Below are positions 9,226 to 18,844 of a stretch of DNA of 40,944 nt, piece after piece; position 1 is the stretch's first letter; each line of letters opens with the position of its first letter. The notes beneath the pieces are model-generated. The model did not search any database and was not told the origin of the DNA. It was given only the letters and a program-made list of their open reading frames with translations. Both the position numbers and the translations under genes were made by a program. This DNA comes from Chrysophaeum taylorii (lineage: Eukaryota; Sar; Pelagophyceae; Pelagomonadales; Pelagomonadaceae). The DNA lies in contig JAQMWT010000633.1 of NCBI GenBank assembly GCA_029834535.1, forward strand, positions 1 to 40,944, in the 5' to 3' direction.

Positions 9226-9693
9226 ATGGGTCTGATCGATGCTTCGTACGCGACACCCGGGCTCCGAAGCCTAGCGTCGTCGATATTGGGGTCCGAGGAG
9301 AAGGAGGAGGAGGAGTGGACGGACGCCTTGGAGGAGGCGGCGCAGCGCGTTGTTTGTCCCGAGGGATGTCCTCCTCCTCCTCCGAACCAGTGCGATTCTC
9401 GCATGCACTTCGACACGACCAAGTGCCGCTGGGAGGGCGTGGCCGTCGATTTGACGGGGTTCGGCGAGGACGAGCCCCCGCCGAAAAAAGAAAAGCCACG
9501 CCGGCGGCGGATATCGAACGCGCTACGGGCTCATTTCCAAGACTCGGAACGCCGCCACGAGAGAGAGATGGCCGACTTTCTGGGGGAGGCCTCGCCCCAA
9601 GTGCTGCTCCAAGACGACCACCACACCGACGTCAACCAGTGGCTCAGGCACCACCGCAAGCCCGTCCTCCAGCCCCCCTCCCTCTCGTCATAA
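9226..9693 (+). CDS. Hypothetical protein with FDxxKxxWEG motif
   Basis: 155 aa from the ATG at 9226. It has an acidic N-terminus (EEKEEEEW), a central RMHFDTTKCRWEGVAVDLTG, a basic KK/RRRR stretch and a His-rich C-terminus. The FD-x-x-K-x-x-W-E-G motif recalls a short motif seen in Byr4/Bfa1-like spindle pole proteins, but that likeness rests on few residues and is not a functional call. The stop lies 16 bases before the start of the next gene in the same direction. Confidence 0.55.
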   Translation: MGLIDASYATPGLRSLASSILGSEEKEEEEWTDALEEAAQRVVCPEGCPPPPPNQCDSRMHFDTTKCRWEGVAVDLTGFGEDEPPPKKEKPRRRRISNALRAHFQDSERRHEREMADFLGEASPQVLLQDDHHTDVNQWLRHHRKPVLQPPSLSS

Positions 9694-9709
9694 TAACGTA
9701 CATAAAATA

Positions 9710-10879
9710 ATGTTTCTTCTTCTACCACTCGTTGTTGCCGCCGCCGCCGCCGCTTATGCGGTGCCCGACCCTAATGTCGCGCGCATCGTGGACGAGGTGG
9801 CCGCGCAGTTCGTCGCGGCCAAGGGACGCGGGATGGAGGGCCACGAGTCGCCGGCCCTCAAGCAGGCTGCGAGGGCATACAAAGCGCGGGTCTCTTCGCT
9901 GCCGATGCCTTGGACACGACGCGACGACGCGTTCGCCGAACCCTTGATCCCGAACATTGTACACTGGGCCTGGCGGTCGGGGGATGCAGACTGGACCCTC
10001 GCGTTGTCGGTTGTTATGGCCAAGGTCGTGCAAAATCCGGCGAAACTCTTGTTGCACTCTGGCCCCGCGAGACAGACTTACGCGTCGCCGTCGACCGAGG
10101 CGGGGGTCGAGGCGCTCCGGTGCATCGAGGCAGCGGGCGCCGAGGAGGTCCGGCACGAAACGGACCCATCGCCCGAAGGAACGCACCCGTGGGCGGAAGT
10201 TCTTGGGAGAAAAAACAAGCTTTCGAAACAGACCTTCGCTCACGTGTCCGACGTCATGCGGCTCTTTACGATTGTCCAGTATGGCGGAATTTACCTCGAT
10301 CGCGACGCATTTCTCCACCGAAGCGTCGATTCCTACAGGTTCCGGTACCCGGCGGTCCTCGGCTTGGATCCAGAGACGTTCGAGGGCGACCGCGACGTCA
10401 ACTTCGGTTCCTTTATGGCCGCGAAGAACTCGACCTTTTTTAGATTGCTCTGGGACGGCATGGGCGACCCCGGTTACCGGAACTTGTCGTACTGCGTCAC
10501 CTGGGGCGGCTGGGCCCACGACTCCTGCCGCAAGAGTTATGCCCTCGCGATAAAGCGACCCGACCTCGTCCACGTCGACGAGGGCTTGTACCAGTTCCCT
10601 TTTCCCGGAAAGTCGGCGGCGCGCGGCGGCGGCGGCGCAGGCAAAACGCCGCCGGCCCTCCTGGCCAAGGCAAGGACCCACGAGATCCTCCACATGTCTG
10701 GCTTCGAATGGCACTCCCTACGCACGGCCCAACTCCGCGCGGAACCCTCCATCTTCGGCACTATCATCTGGCCCAACGTGCTTGCGAACAAAGACTCCCA
10801 CCCCGCCCTCCAGCCGTGCTTGGCGTGGCTCGAGGCCAAACTCCGCGAACGCGGTTATCTCGGCAGAGGTCCTCCGTAG
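9710..10879 (+). CDS. Secretory-pathway glycosyltransferase, GT32-like
   Basis: 389 aa. A hydrophobic signal or anchor (MFLLLPLVVAAAAAAYA) is followed by a stem and a GT-A sugar-transferase domain: IPNIVHWAWR (about 80-89), the acceptor-side core SDVMRLFTIVQYGGIYLDRD with its DxD-type metal site, then WGGWAHDS and a C-terminal HILHMSGFEWHS-like block. This is the pattern of the DXD sugar-binding (Gly_transf_sug) family, which includes alpha-1,4-galactosyltransferase and Och1-type enzymes. It likely transfers a sugar onto glycans or lipids in the Golgi. The exact substrate cannot be read from the sequence. One uninterrupted frame. Confidence 0.85.
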   Translation: MFLLLPLVVAAAAAAYAVPDPNVARIVDEVAAQFVAAKGRGMEGHESPALKQAARAYKARVSSLPMPWTRRDDAFAEPLIPNIVHWAWRSGDADWTLALSVVMAKVVQNPAKLLLHSGPARQTYASPSTEAGVEALRCIEAAGAEEVRHETDPSPEGTHPWAEVLGRKNKLSKQTFAHVSDVMRLFTIVQYGGIYLDRDAFLHRSVDSYRFRYPAVLGLDPETFEGDRDVNFGSFMAAKNSTFFRLLWDGMGDPGYRNLSYCVTWGGWAHDSCRKSYALAIKRPDLVHVDEGLYQFPFPGKSAARGGGGAGKTPPALLAKARTHEILHMSGFEWHSLRTAQLRAEPSIFGTIIWPNVLANKDSHPALQPCLAWLEAKLRERGYLGRGPP

Positions 10880-10917
10880 TAGTAGTAGGTAGTAGTAGTA
10901 GTAGTAGTAGTAGTACT
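10874..10917 (+). repeat. (TAG)n microsatellite after the GT32 gene
   Basis: About 14 TAG units, one imperfect, beginning with the stop codon of the glycosyltransferase. It supplies redundant in-frame stops. Confidence 0.9.
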
Positions 10918-11136
10918 CTATCCCCCCCCCGACTACGGCGGCGGCATCGCATCGCATCGCATCCGTCCGGAGACTAACAAAGGGGAGAGCTGCTTTTCCT
11001 TGTTTCGAGCGAGAGAGAGCCTTTTTTTTTGTGCACAGAGTCAGTCGGTCCGTCATTCATTACCTACGGCTGGATTTGTAACGGATCTTTTTTGAAGGAT
11101 CCTATTCATTCACGTTGGTTTTTTTCGAATCCATCA

Positions 11137-12537
11137 ATGTCGTTGTTGCCTATCATCGTCGTGGCAGGCGCCGCCGCCGTGTTTAAGGGTCGGTTCGAGC
11201 GATTGGACACGTTGCCGTGTGGCGCCAGGCGGACGTTCCGGGAGGCCGGGAAATTCGAGGCGCGGCGGCAATTGTTCGGTCTTCACTTATGGTACGACCT
11301 CGACTGCGAAGTCAACGGCTCGGAACCCGAACCGCCCGCGATTCTCGCGGGGGACCCATTGCTCGCCGAACAGACGTCGTACAAGTCTATAAGAGCCCCG
11401 CGCGCGTGGCGCGTCGCTCGGGGCGAGGAGGTGGTCGTCCAAATCGTCGACACTGGCATCGACGACGGCCACGAAGACTTAAGAAGTTCGCTGTGGACGA
11501 ATCCCGGCGAAATTCCTGGGAACAACATCGACGACGACAAAAACGGGTACGTCGACGACGTCCACGGATACAACTTCGCCGACGACAGCCCCTCTTTGTT
11601 GGGGGGCGGGCTGTTGAGCCGCAGGTCGCACGGAAGTCACGTCGCCGGCACCGTCGGTGCCACGTGGAACAACTCCAAGGGAGGCCGTGGCGTGAGCGCC
11701 GCAAGACTCATGATAGCCACGACCTTTGGGAATCACCGGATTGGGGGGTTTGCGGAAGCTATAGCGTACGCCGCGGAGAACGGGGCGCGCATCTCTTCGA
11801 ACTCGTGGAGCTATCGCGGAACTTTTCCGGGGGACGTCAAGGCTGCGCTAGACTATTTCGAAGAGAGCGGTGGAATCGCCGTCTTTGCGGCGGGAAACGA
11901 CGACACAGACCTCCCGGTGTATCCGGCGGCCTACGCGCGGGTTGTGGCCGTGGGAGCGACCGACGATTCGGGCGTTCGGTACTACGAGCGACCAGGACTA
12001 GCCTCGAATTTTGGTCCCTGGGTGAATTTGACAGCTCCTGGGGTCAACATCTTTTCAACCCAGCTCCACAACGGCTATGGCCGTGACTCGGGCACCTCGA
12101 TGGCGTGTCCCCACGTCGCTGGCGCGATCGCGCTGGCCGCGGGGACGGGCGCCTCGAACGACAAGATATTCCACTGTCTCCATGCGATGCCGCGATTGGA
12201 CGCGGCCTTTTTGGTCGACTGCGTCCGCCCCACCCATCCCGCAGCTATCCGGGGCATCCCCTGGATGGTCTCTCCCGGCGACGAGGAACGACCTCCGCTC
12301 TCCTATCGCGTCGACCGGGCCGGAGTCCGATGTTGCTCCGAGATTGGGGGTATCTCCCTCTGCGACTACGACTTCCAGGCCGTCCCCTTCGCCACCGCCG
12401 AGCAGTGGTGTGCCCAATCCAACCTCGCCCTCTGCACGATCGACCAGCTCCTCGTCGCCCAGCCTCGCGGTACCGGCTGCAGAGGTGACCACATGTCCAT
12501 CTGGGCCGCCGCCGCCGACGACGACGACGATTTGTGA
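11137..12537 (+). CDS. Secreted subtilisin-like serine protease (S8) with C-terminal Cys-rich domain
   Basis: 466 aa from the ATG at 11137, chosen because it starts a signal peptide (MSLLPIIVVAGAAAV); an in-frame upstream ATG at 11029 would add 36 hydrophilic residues. The catalytic domain shows all S8 landmarks: Asp in VDTGIDDGHED, His in SHGSHVAGTVG, oxyanion Asn in FAAGNDDTD, Ser in GTSMACPHVAGA. After it a separate module has VRCCSE, C-x-A-x-S-N-L-A-L-C-T and GTGCRGDHMSIW. This recalls cysteine-rich extracellular modules common in algal secreted proteins; the family name is unknown to me. It ends in a poly-Asp tail. Likely an extracellular or vacuolar endopeptidase. Confidence 0.92.
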   Translation: MSLLPIIVVAGAAAVFKGRFERLDTLPCGARRTFREAGKFEARRQLFGLHLWYDLDCEVNGSEPEPPAILAGDPLLAEQTSYKSIRAPRAWRVARGEEVVVQIVDTGIDDGHEDLRSSLWTNPGEIPGNNIDDDKNGYVDDVHGYNFADDSPSLLGGGLLSRRSHGSHVAGTVGATWNNSKGGRGVSAARLMIATTFGNHRIGGFAEAIAYAAENGARISSNSWSYRGTFPGDVKAALDYFEESGGIAVFAAGNDDTDLPVYPAAYARVVAVGATDDSGVRYYERPGLASNFGPWVNLTAPGVNIFSTQLHNGYGRDSGTSMACPHVAGAIALAAGTGASNDKIFHCLHAMPRLDAAFLVDCVRPTHPAAIRGIPWMVSPGDEERPPLSYRVDRAGVRCCSEIGGISLCDYDFQAVPFATAEQWCAQSNLALCTIDQLLVAQPRGTGCRGDHMSIWAAAADDDDDL

Positions 12538-13246
12538 GGAGGAATTTTGCCGCTCATTTTTTAGCCATGTGCTGCTGCTGCTGCTGCGGAAGGAGTACTC
12601 CGGCGACGAGAGACGACGACCTCGCCTTCCGGACGCGGCGTGAAGCTTCCGAGCTTTTTTTGCACACTTCGGCTCTCGCTCAAATGGCCACGTTTGCTTG
12701 AATGTGCAGAGCATTTAGAGCAAGCAGTGGTAAGTCAGTCACCTGGGAATCCATCCCGGTCTCATCATGAACTTCAGTGGAAGTGTATTTAATTCGGGGA
12801 ATAATGAAAAGGTATGTTCCCTATATATCCTCAGAACACGACAGGCGGCATCTAGAACTACACGAGAAAGGTTAAGTGTATAGTGATACATACATCGGGA
12901 CGTTCTAGACCATAATGATGAGCGTAGGCGGCTACACAAATCAGAGGACTATTTGATTGTGTAGAAAGGAAGAAGAAGGGTAAGGGAGAGATCACGTTCT
13001 CAACGGACGGCGGATAAGGGTAAGAGGCAGCAGCAGATTTCTCTGTACCCCATCGAGATGTCTTAAGCGCAAGGTGCGACTATAGAGCATCTCTTGAGAA
13101 AGATGATGATGAAGAAAGGAAAAAAAATGGAAAGAAAGGAGCATACAGTCTTGATGGTCGCAGAGGTCACATAAGAAGCATCAAGAGTATAGCAGCAGCA
13201 GGTATAAGAGTATAGCAGCAGCAGCACCAGCAGGGTGTCTTAAGGC
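12538..13246. other. Gene-free stretch, probable 3' end of the large retroelement
   Basis: 12541-12700 is GC-rich 3' flank of the subtilase gene with a (TGC)6 run. From about 12700 the base composition falls to that of the retroelement. CAG-type triplet runs occur near 13190-13230 (TATAGCAGCAGCAG twice). No LTR could be paired with sequence at the other end of the element, and the exact boundary is not visible. Confidence 0.4.
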
Positions 13247-14104
13247 TTAGGACTTGGACTTGGTGGAGCTGAGAGTCGACTTGACGCTTTTGAAAAGAGC
13301 ATTACGAAACACAGGTACGACAGACAGTGTGTTAAGGCTATCTGAGGTGGTGGACATCGTTACTGGTTCGAGAGTATCGGTATCGTCTTCGTCAGCTTCT
13401 GCTGTTGTCAGGTGGTGAACACCAATAGCAGAATGGTGTGGTACCATACGAAACGTGAGTGCAAGCAAAGCATTCAGTATGGATGGCACTAGTGAGTCAA
13501 GTTATAGGGTGTCCAGTTGGTTTTCCGAGAAGTTGGACTCAGCGAACGGATCCGAGAAGATAGAAGGGTCTTCTTCCGATTCACATGTGAAGGGAGTGCT
13601 TCGAATACACGAGAGCAACTTATCACGCAGAAGATGGAGGTGATCGTCCGGGGAGGAATGGTTGGCGGCATATTGGTCATGAGCTGTAAGAGTTAAGCGA
13701 GACAGCAGCTCTGTGATCTTGTACAGAGTTATGAGCAACACGTGTGCATTGGCTGTAGGAGGAAAGAGCCGGTTCTCCAGGGAGGTAATTGAAGCAATGG
13801 CAGCCTGCAGATCTGTACGCAGAGATAGATTCTCAGCGCTGAGGGTGTTGACCTTGCGAGTATGTAGGCGAAGAGTTTCCTGGAGTTGCTCGACTTGTCG
13901 ACGCGAGGCATCGACATCATCAGGCGAGGCAGAAGGAGCATGGTGTGTCGATGGCGAAGGTATTTCCAGAGTAGGTTCTGATGTGGAGAGTGAGTAGTTT
14001 AACGGCGTTTCGGTCAACACATGCAGTGCAAGTAGGGGGTATTTCGCATTTAGAAAGTGCAGAAAGTCTTGATGTTCTGCCGGAGTATAGGTGGGGCCGA
14101 ACAT
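13247..14104 (-). pseudogene. Retroelement 3' extra ORF, distal part (coiled coil)
   Basis: 200-aa frame (14104 to 13502), then a TAA and a further in-frame open stretch to 13247. Residues 31-37 carry the repeated peptide TETPLNY. Behind it lies a Ser/Pro-rich stretch and a coiled coil (QVEQLQETLRLHTRKVNTLS and following heptads). No enzyme family is recognised. The ATG overlaps the stop of the preceding ORF as TAATG, and this overlap contains a 5-bp tandem duplication (TAATG twice). Without one copy the two ORFs would be one frame, so the split is probably secondary. Confidence 0.6.
13996..14015 (-). other. Repeated LNY motif, copy 1
   Basis: Plus-strand 20-mer AGTTTAACGGCGTTTCGGTC. On the minus strand it is read in the ORF frame as T-E-T-P-L-N-Y. 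It lies between the proximal and distal parts of the extra ORF. Confidence 0.8.
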
Positions 14105-15243
14105 TACATTACATCCAGGAGTGTTGGCGGCTTTGTATCATCGGAGGATGATACGTAGTCGTCAAGATGTTGTGCCCACGATTGGGCAACAGTATTACTC
14201 ACATGATGGTATTTGGAGGGCTTGAACATAGCCTGAGCTTTACGAGCCTGTGATCGCACGAGAGTTACAAGAAAGTTAAGATGCTCCAAGTTCATCTGAG
14301 TAATAAACCGAAGATCCAGTGCGAATGGCAGTTGAGTGGTGGAGTCTGTGGCTGCATCGGTTACCGATAAAACTAAATGAGCAAGTAACGGATGTTGCGT
14401 TAGACTGCTAGTCAAGAGAGTATGTAGCTCCTTTGGCAAATGATAGGTGCGTATGATTGTTGCGCGTATATGACCAGCTGAGCACCCATCACAGGAGGAT
14501 TGGAAGGAAGTAGCATTGCGGGCACATACGATAGGTTGTATAGGCACCTGATCGGTGTTGCGACAAGCGCAGCAAATGTTTATGGTGATAGTTGAGATGG
14601 GGATGTGACCATTCTTCTTATGGTCGTCTGTGTTGAGGTGACTCAGCACTTCAGTGGGGAGTTCACGAGGTGCTTGTGACTTCGAATTATATGTGGTGGA
14701 GGCAAGGAATGTAGGTTGTCCCAAATCGTTGAGGCATTGCGCACAGTAGGATGACAGAATGAAACGTTCACGTTTGGGGCCTCTGTAGCAGCCAATAGAA
14801 GCAATAGCAGGAGCAGCTTCCCAAAATGTAGTAATGGGTAGGCGCATGGATATGAATGTTGTTAGTTCCACAAACAGTGAAAAGTCAGCAGACTGGTAGA
14901 TCGAGTTGAGTGCCGTAGAGATTTCCGCTCGCATAAAAGAAGAGAGAAAGGGAGTGGCAGGGATACGGAAGTTCTCAGAGAGAGAGATTCCTCGTTCAAA
15001 CAGGGAAAAATCCATGTTGAGGCCATCCTGGAGTGTTAGGGATTGTTGTAAAATATGTTCAGCTGGTGTCGGTGAGACAGCAGCAGCCTGGGAGGTAGCA
15101 GGAGTAACAGTGGTTATGGGTTGTCGCTTTTGAGACAACTTGGGAGAAGGCTCGGCCGTGGAAAGCGAGCGTGGAATTGTCCTTCGAACGACTGGAGAGA
15201 TGCCACGGCCACGGGAGTGCCAAGAAAAAGACATGAGCGACAC
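14104..15243 (-). CDS. Retroelement 3' extra ORF, proximal part (Cys-rich)
   Basis: 379-aa intact frame downstream of RNase H, where ordinary Copia elements have no gene. It opens with a basic Arg/Ser stretch and has a middle region with CxxC-type pairs (YCAQC, CCAC, CDGC) that could bind zinc. The C-terminus is helical. There is no match to a known env, chromodomain or helicase family and no clear membrane segment. Its frame is undamaged while the pol frames around it are broken, either by chance or because it decayed later. It ends LLDVM-stop at the TAATG overlap with the next ORF. Role unknown. Confidence 0.6.
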   Translation of the reverse strand: MSLMSFSWHSRGRGISPVVRRTIPRSLSTAEPSPKLSQKRQPITTVTPATSQAAAVSPTPAEHILQQSLTLQDGLNMDFSLFERGISLSENFRIPATPFLSSFMRAEISTALNSIYQSADFSLFVELTTFISMRLPITTFWEAAPAIASIGCYRGPKRERFILSSYCAQCLNDLGQPTFLASTTYNSKSQAPRELPTEVLSHLNTDDHKKNGHIPISTITINICCACRNTDQVPIQPIVCARNATSFQSSCDGCSAGHIRATIIRTYHLPKELHTLLTSSLTQHPLLAHLVLSVTDAATDSTTQLPFALDLRFITQMNLEHLNFLVTLVRSQARKAQAMFKPSKYHHVSNTVAQSWAQHLDDYVSSSDDTKPPTLLDVM

Positions 15244-15305
15244 TCACACGACACGTACAAAAAAAAAAATGTGGCAAAAGAAGGTAGGGCCAGGGGTAGT
15301 TTGCT

Positions 15306-15325
15306 AGTTTAACGACGTTGCGGTC
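15306..15325 (-). other. Repeated LNY motif, copy 2
   Basis: AGTTTAACGACGTTGCGGTC on the plus strand. On the minus strand the corresponding frame reads T-A-T-S-L-N then a stop where the other copies have Tyr. It follows the RNase H frame and precedes the extra ORF. Confidence 0.75.
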
Positions 15326-15342
15326 ACTAGGGTTAGGCATCT

Positions 15343-15660
15343 TCAATCCTGTAAAGGATTGTCGTCAGAGGCATGATGCATACCGAGTAGAGAGCGAAAG
15401 GTGGAGAACTCAGCAGCAAGTGGTTTTGTAAAACCACCCGCCACGTTTAGCTTGCCGGGAACATGATGGACTCGTATTTTCTGAAGCGATATGTACTCAC
15501 GAATTTTAAACCATCTGGTCGACAGTGCCTTGGATCGAGAGGACCCATCTGGGTTATTAGAGGTGTGAACAGCGGCAGCATTGTCAGACAAGAGAGGTAG
15601 GCTTCTGATGAAGCGCATATCGTCAGCAATTGGGTTGTCATTGTCATCGAAGACATAGGA
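15343..15660 (-). pseudogene. Copia RNase H, C-terminal part
   Basis: The frame contains LLSDNAAAVHTSNNPDGSSR, the Copia RNase H pattern (sDNqaai.l..np....r.KHI), then WFKIREYISLQKIRVHHVPG and FTKPLAAEFSTFRSLLGMH, the usual end of a Copia polyprotein. The connection domain and the N-terminal half of RNase H (the YSDADWAG and SSTEAEY blocks) are missing between this and the RT end near 15660, so a large piece has been deleted. Confidence 0.75.
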
Positions 15661-16980
15661 TATTTAAGCGGGGTCAGTTGCTGCAAGACTGGGTGATCAG
15701 CGAAGAGTTCATCCAGCTTGGCTTGCACTTCCAGAGAAATGGAACCGTCAGATGTGCGACACACACGCATGCCTAGGAGGGTATGGACAGGTTCAAACTG
15801 CTCTACAGCATAGCGTTTGTGGAGGGCATCCTGTAACTCGGTACGAAGAGGGTCATCATTGGACACAATAACAATATCGTCTACAGACTGACTGCATACG
15901 ACGAACTTAGCATGTGCGGATACTCGAGCATATAGGCAAGAGTCCGAATGCAGGCGTTTGTAGCCAAGGCTACGGAAGAAGCCGTCTATCTCTTTGTTCC
16001 AAAGATGGTGATTGCCGAAGTCCATAAAGTGACTTCAGCAGTTTCGGTAGACGTCGGCCCTTGTACTTAGCGTCATCGGGGTCGATAAGCTTGATGCCGT
16101 CTGGTAACTGAACATAGACGTTGGCATCAATGTCAGACTGAACGAAGGCGTTCGGGACGTCTGCATGGTAGACAGGCAATTGCTTGTATGCTGCAATAGC
16201 TAGTAGTACCCGGATTGCGGTCATGGTGGCCATGGGGCTGAAGGTGCCAAAGAAATCGGCGCCAAGAGATGCTAGGAAGCCACGTAGCACGAGGCGAGCC
16301 TTGTGCTTGACGTATTTGCCTGCAGAGTCTGTTTTAATCTTCAGCACCATCTTGCTGTCAATAGGACGAGAGACACCGTCGGGTAAGGAAAGTTTGAAGC
16401 AGCCAAAGCGGATAATGTCGTGGAGTTCCTTGGCGATGGCCTTGAGGTAGGCGTGCCTGTTTTCAGGCGACAAACCGTGGAGGCACTTGAATTTATATTC
16501 GTCAATGGAAACGTCAGCTTCTTGGACCTTATATTCGTCAGGACCAACAATGGCTGGTGAATTATAGTTTAGCGACGTTGCGGTCGAAGCAGTGTGCGCA
16601 ACTTCGAGATAAGCGGAAACATAGTCAGTAGGAGTAGTAGGGGCAGATTCCAGTTGAATATGGATAGTAGGGTCGGTGTGTAAGACCTGGGTGATAAACT
16701 CTGTAGAGACCAGAAGGTATTCCTCCAAGTCAGCCAGAGATGCAGAAGTAGCGCCAAACTCGGAGGAGTTGTGATCAATAAAGCTGGTCGGCGCCAGGTA
16801 CGTAAGTGCATATTGTAAGGAAGAAGTGCCAAAGGCAGCAGCGTGTTCAGTGAACGCAGATAAAAGGGGCTGAGGAATGGGGCACGCAGGTGAACCATCA
16901 GCAGTTAAAGGTTGCAGCTGGGATGCTGGATGCGCACTTGGCGTGGGCGAAGTAACCATCGACGTGCGGGTAGCGGGCAA
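15661..16980 (-). pseudogene. Copia reverse transcriptase (frameshifted)
   Basis: First frame (16980 to about 16020): SKMVLKIKTDSAGKYVKHKA then RLVLRGFLASLGADFFGTFS and YHADVPNAFVQSDIDANVYV, the classic RVT_2 blocks (K-x-K-x-D-x-G..KARLV.rGf...D...tFsP and D-V-x-N-A-F). KSLYGLRQSP follows. Second frame (16025 to 15661): FFRSLGYKRLHSDSCLYARV, then QSVDDIVIVSND where active Copia RTs have YVDDI, and LLGMRV. The Tyr-to-Ser change at the catalytic box and the frameshift near 16025 argue for loss of function. The repeated peptide TATSLNY lies upstream of the RT blocks at 16566. Confidence 0.88.
16566..16585 (-). other. Repeated LNY motif, copy 3
   Basis: AGTTTAGCGACGTTGCGGTC on the plus strand. 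In frame on the minus strand it gives T-A-T-S-L-N-Y, between the integrase C-terminus and the RT core. Confidence 0.8.
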
Positions 16981-18832
16981 GTAAGTCAGTGCGCAACGGG
17001 AGAAGAAGACGAGCTAACAACGCATGTTCCCCCTCTGAGCAGATAGCAGACCAGAGGATACCACCATTGAGATGAAGGGCGGAGAGGGCGGGAGACTTGA
17101 ACGTAAGAAAGTGGTGGCGAAGATCCCAGCGGAAATCGGCGAGTTTGCCACCAGCGGCTTTGTAAGCACCAATAGTAGACGCTTGTAACCGGGCTTGGAT
17201 AGTTTTCATAGAAGTGGCCTTGCGTGTTTTGGGCTGTTTGGATCCTGGGACAAGAGTGAGGTCATCTTGTGAAAAAGGTCTTCGTAAGAAGGAAGCAAGG
17301 GCGGCGGTGACATAGAGCCAGAATCGTCGGCGAGAGTGTCAGAAGAGGGAGGAGAGGCAGGAGCAGGGGACGAAGAAGGAGCTGAAGGAGGTGGGGAGTG
17401 ACCCCTCTGAGGATGAGGAGTCCTTGTTCCCCTCTGAATGACATGGTCTTGGATAGCGGCGTGGGGTGTGAGCGAGAAAGACGCGGGAGGAGCGTGAGGC
17501 GGAGGAGCAAGTTCAGGATCAGGAGTAGGATGATGCAGCATGTAGAGGAATTGCAGCTTGGACGAAACACGAATTTGTCCGTTTTCAGGGTTGAGGACGA
17601 CGTCAGCGAGATGGTCGACGCGTGGGGAGACGAGCGGGTTTTGCGCGTTGGCGCAACAGAGATATAAATATTTGCGGCGGCACGGTTCCCACTTGTGGTG
17701 TTCATGGGGCTCCAATAGAAGGTAACATTCAGCGCCAAAAATCTTGAGCATATTGGGGAGTGTTGAGTTGGTTGTAGAGTAGCTGTTGCGGACTCAGGAT
17801 AGCATGATGAATGCGCTCGAGCGTGGCGTTCGGGAGAAGGTTGTAGCTTTGAACGGTGTGTATCACCGCCCACGGAAACATGATGGCTGGTTCCACGATC
17901 TTGGCGCCACGATAGTGAGCATTAAGGAGAGAACGAAGGCGAGTTGAGGAGGCGGAGGCGATGAAACCGATGGCGGACTCAACTTCAAAGTTAAAGTGCT
18001 GCATGTACTGCGGGAAGGCGATAAGTTGAATGCCCCTATCGATGCGGCACGGGGAGGTAGTGTGCTGGCTAAAGTAGGGCTTGAAGGCATCGGAGTAGAG
18101 GGTGCGCATGTGCACGTTGAGTTGTGTACGACAAAAGTCATACACAAAATCCAGAGCCTGAGTGAACTCCGTGGCGTTGGTGGTGCGTGTAAAGTACACC
18201 AAGAGAAATTTGGAGATGAGTTCCTTGAAGACGATGATATGTGTGAAGCCTCCCCATTCGGATGGGATGGTCACATAGCCGCCGTCGCACGCCCAGACTT
18301 CGCCGGCATTGTGAGTTTGCTCAAAAGAAGGCTTGGTCGCATTGAAATGCTTGTGCGGGTGGCGCTTGTTGTGTGCGATGCAGTCGGTGCATAAGTCGCG
18401 ATATGGTATGTCAGAAGCAGAGAATCCAGAGCGAGCAAGTACGTTGGGGGGATTGGCAGCGACGTTGTCGGGGCAGTGATGCACTCGGTGGAAGCGATTG
18501 GCACGTTCTTTGGCATTGAGATATTCGGTGGACCCGTGTGCGAGGGACTTACGAGGAATGGAATGAGCGGGAATATGCCGTTTGCGCCGAACATCGAACT
18601 TGAGTTCGGTGTCTAAGGCAGGGGAAGGCGGTACGTCGTCATCCTGGTGCGCAGCAGGGTCACTTGAAGGTGCATCCTCATCATCACGAGTAACGAGAGT
18701 ATCTTCGTAGGACGAAGATATATAGTTTAACGACATTTCGGTCAAGCAGTTGCTGGAAATAGACATCATAAAAGCTTGTGCCAAAGACAAGGTATCTGTG
18801 CTGCACGTGGTGGAAGCTTGATCAACGGTCAT
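16898..18832 (-). pseudogene. Copia integrase with C-terminal extension
   Basis: From 18832: N-terminal linker with the repeated peptide TEMSLNY (residues 34-40), a zinc-binding stretch (FHRVHHCPDN ... LCTDC), then the catalytic core with Asp in VWACDGGYVT, Asp in LYSDAFKPYF about 66 residues later and Glu in FNFEVESAIGF about 36 residues after that, fitting D,D-35-E. After a frameshift near 17750 the usual Copia block LKIFGAECYLLLEPHEHHKW follows, then a Ser/Pro-rich spacer. Further small frames (17209 to 16898) continue toward RT. A 363-bp insertion separates the core ORF from the upstream frame. Confidence 0.85.
18724..18743 (-). other. Repeated LNY motif, copy 4
   Basis: AGTTTAACGACATTTCGGTC on the plus strand. 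In frame on the minus strand it gives T-E-M-S-L-N-Y, between methyltransferase and integrase zinc finger. Confidence 0.8.
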
Positions 18833-18844
18833 GAAATTGGATAC

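Noticed and set aside
9722..10714. 330-codon minus-strand frame
   Set aside because: Antisense to the GT32-like gene; Arg/Val-rich without motifs.
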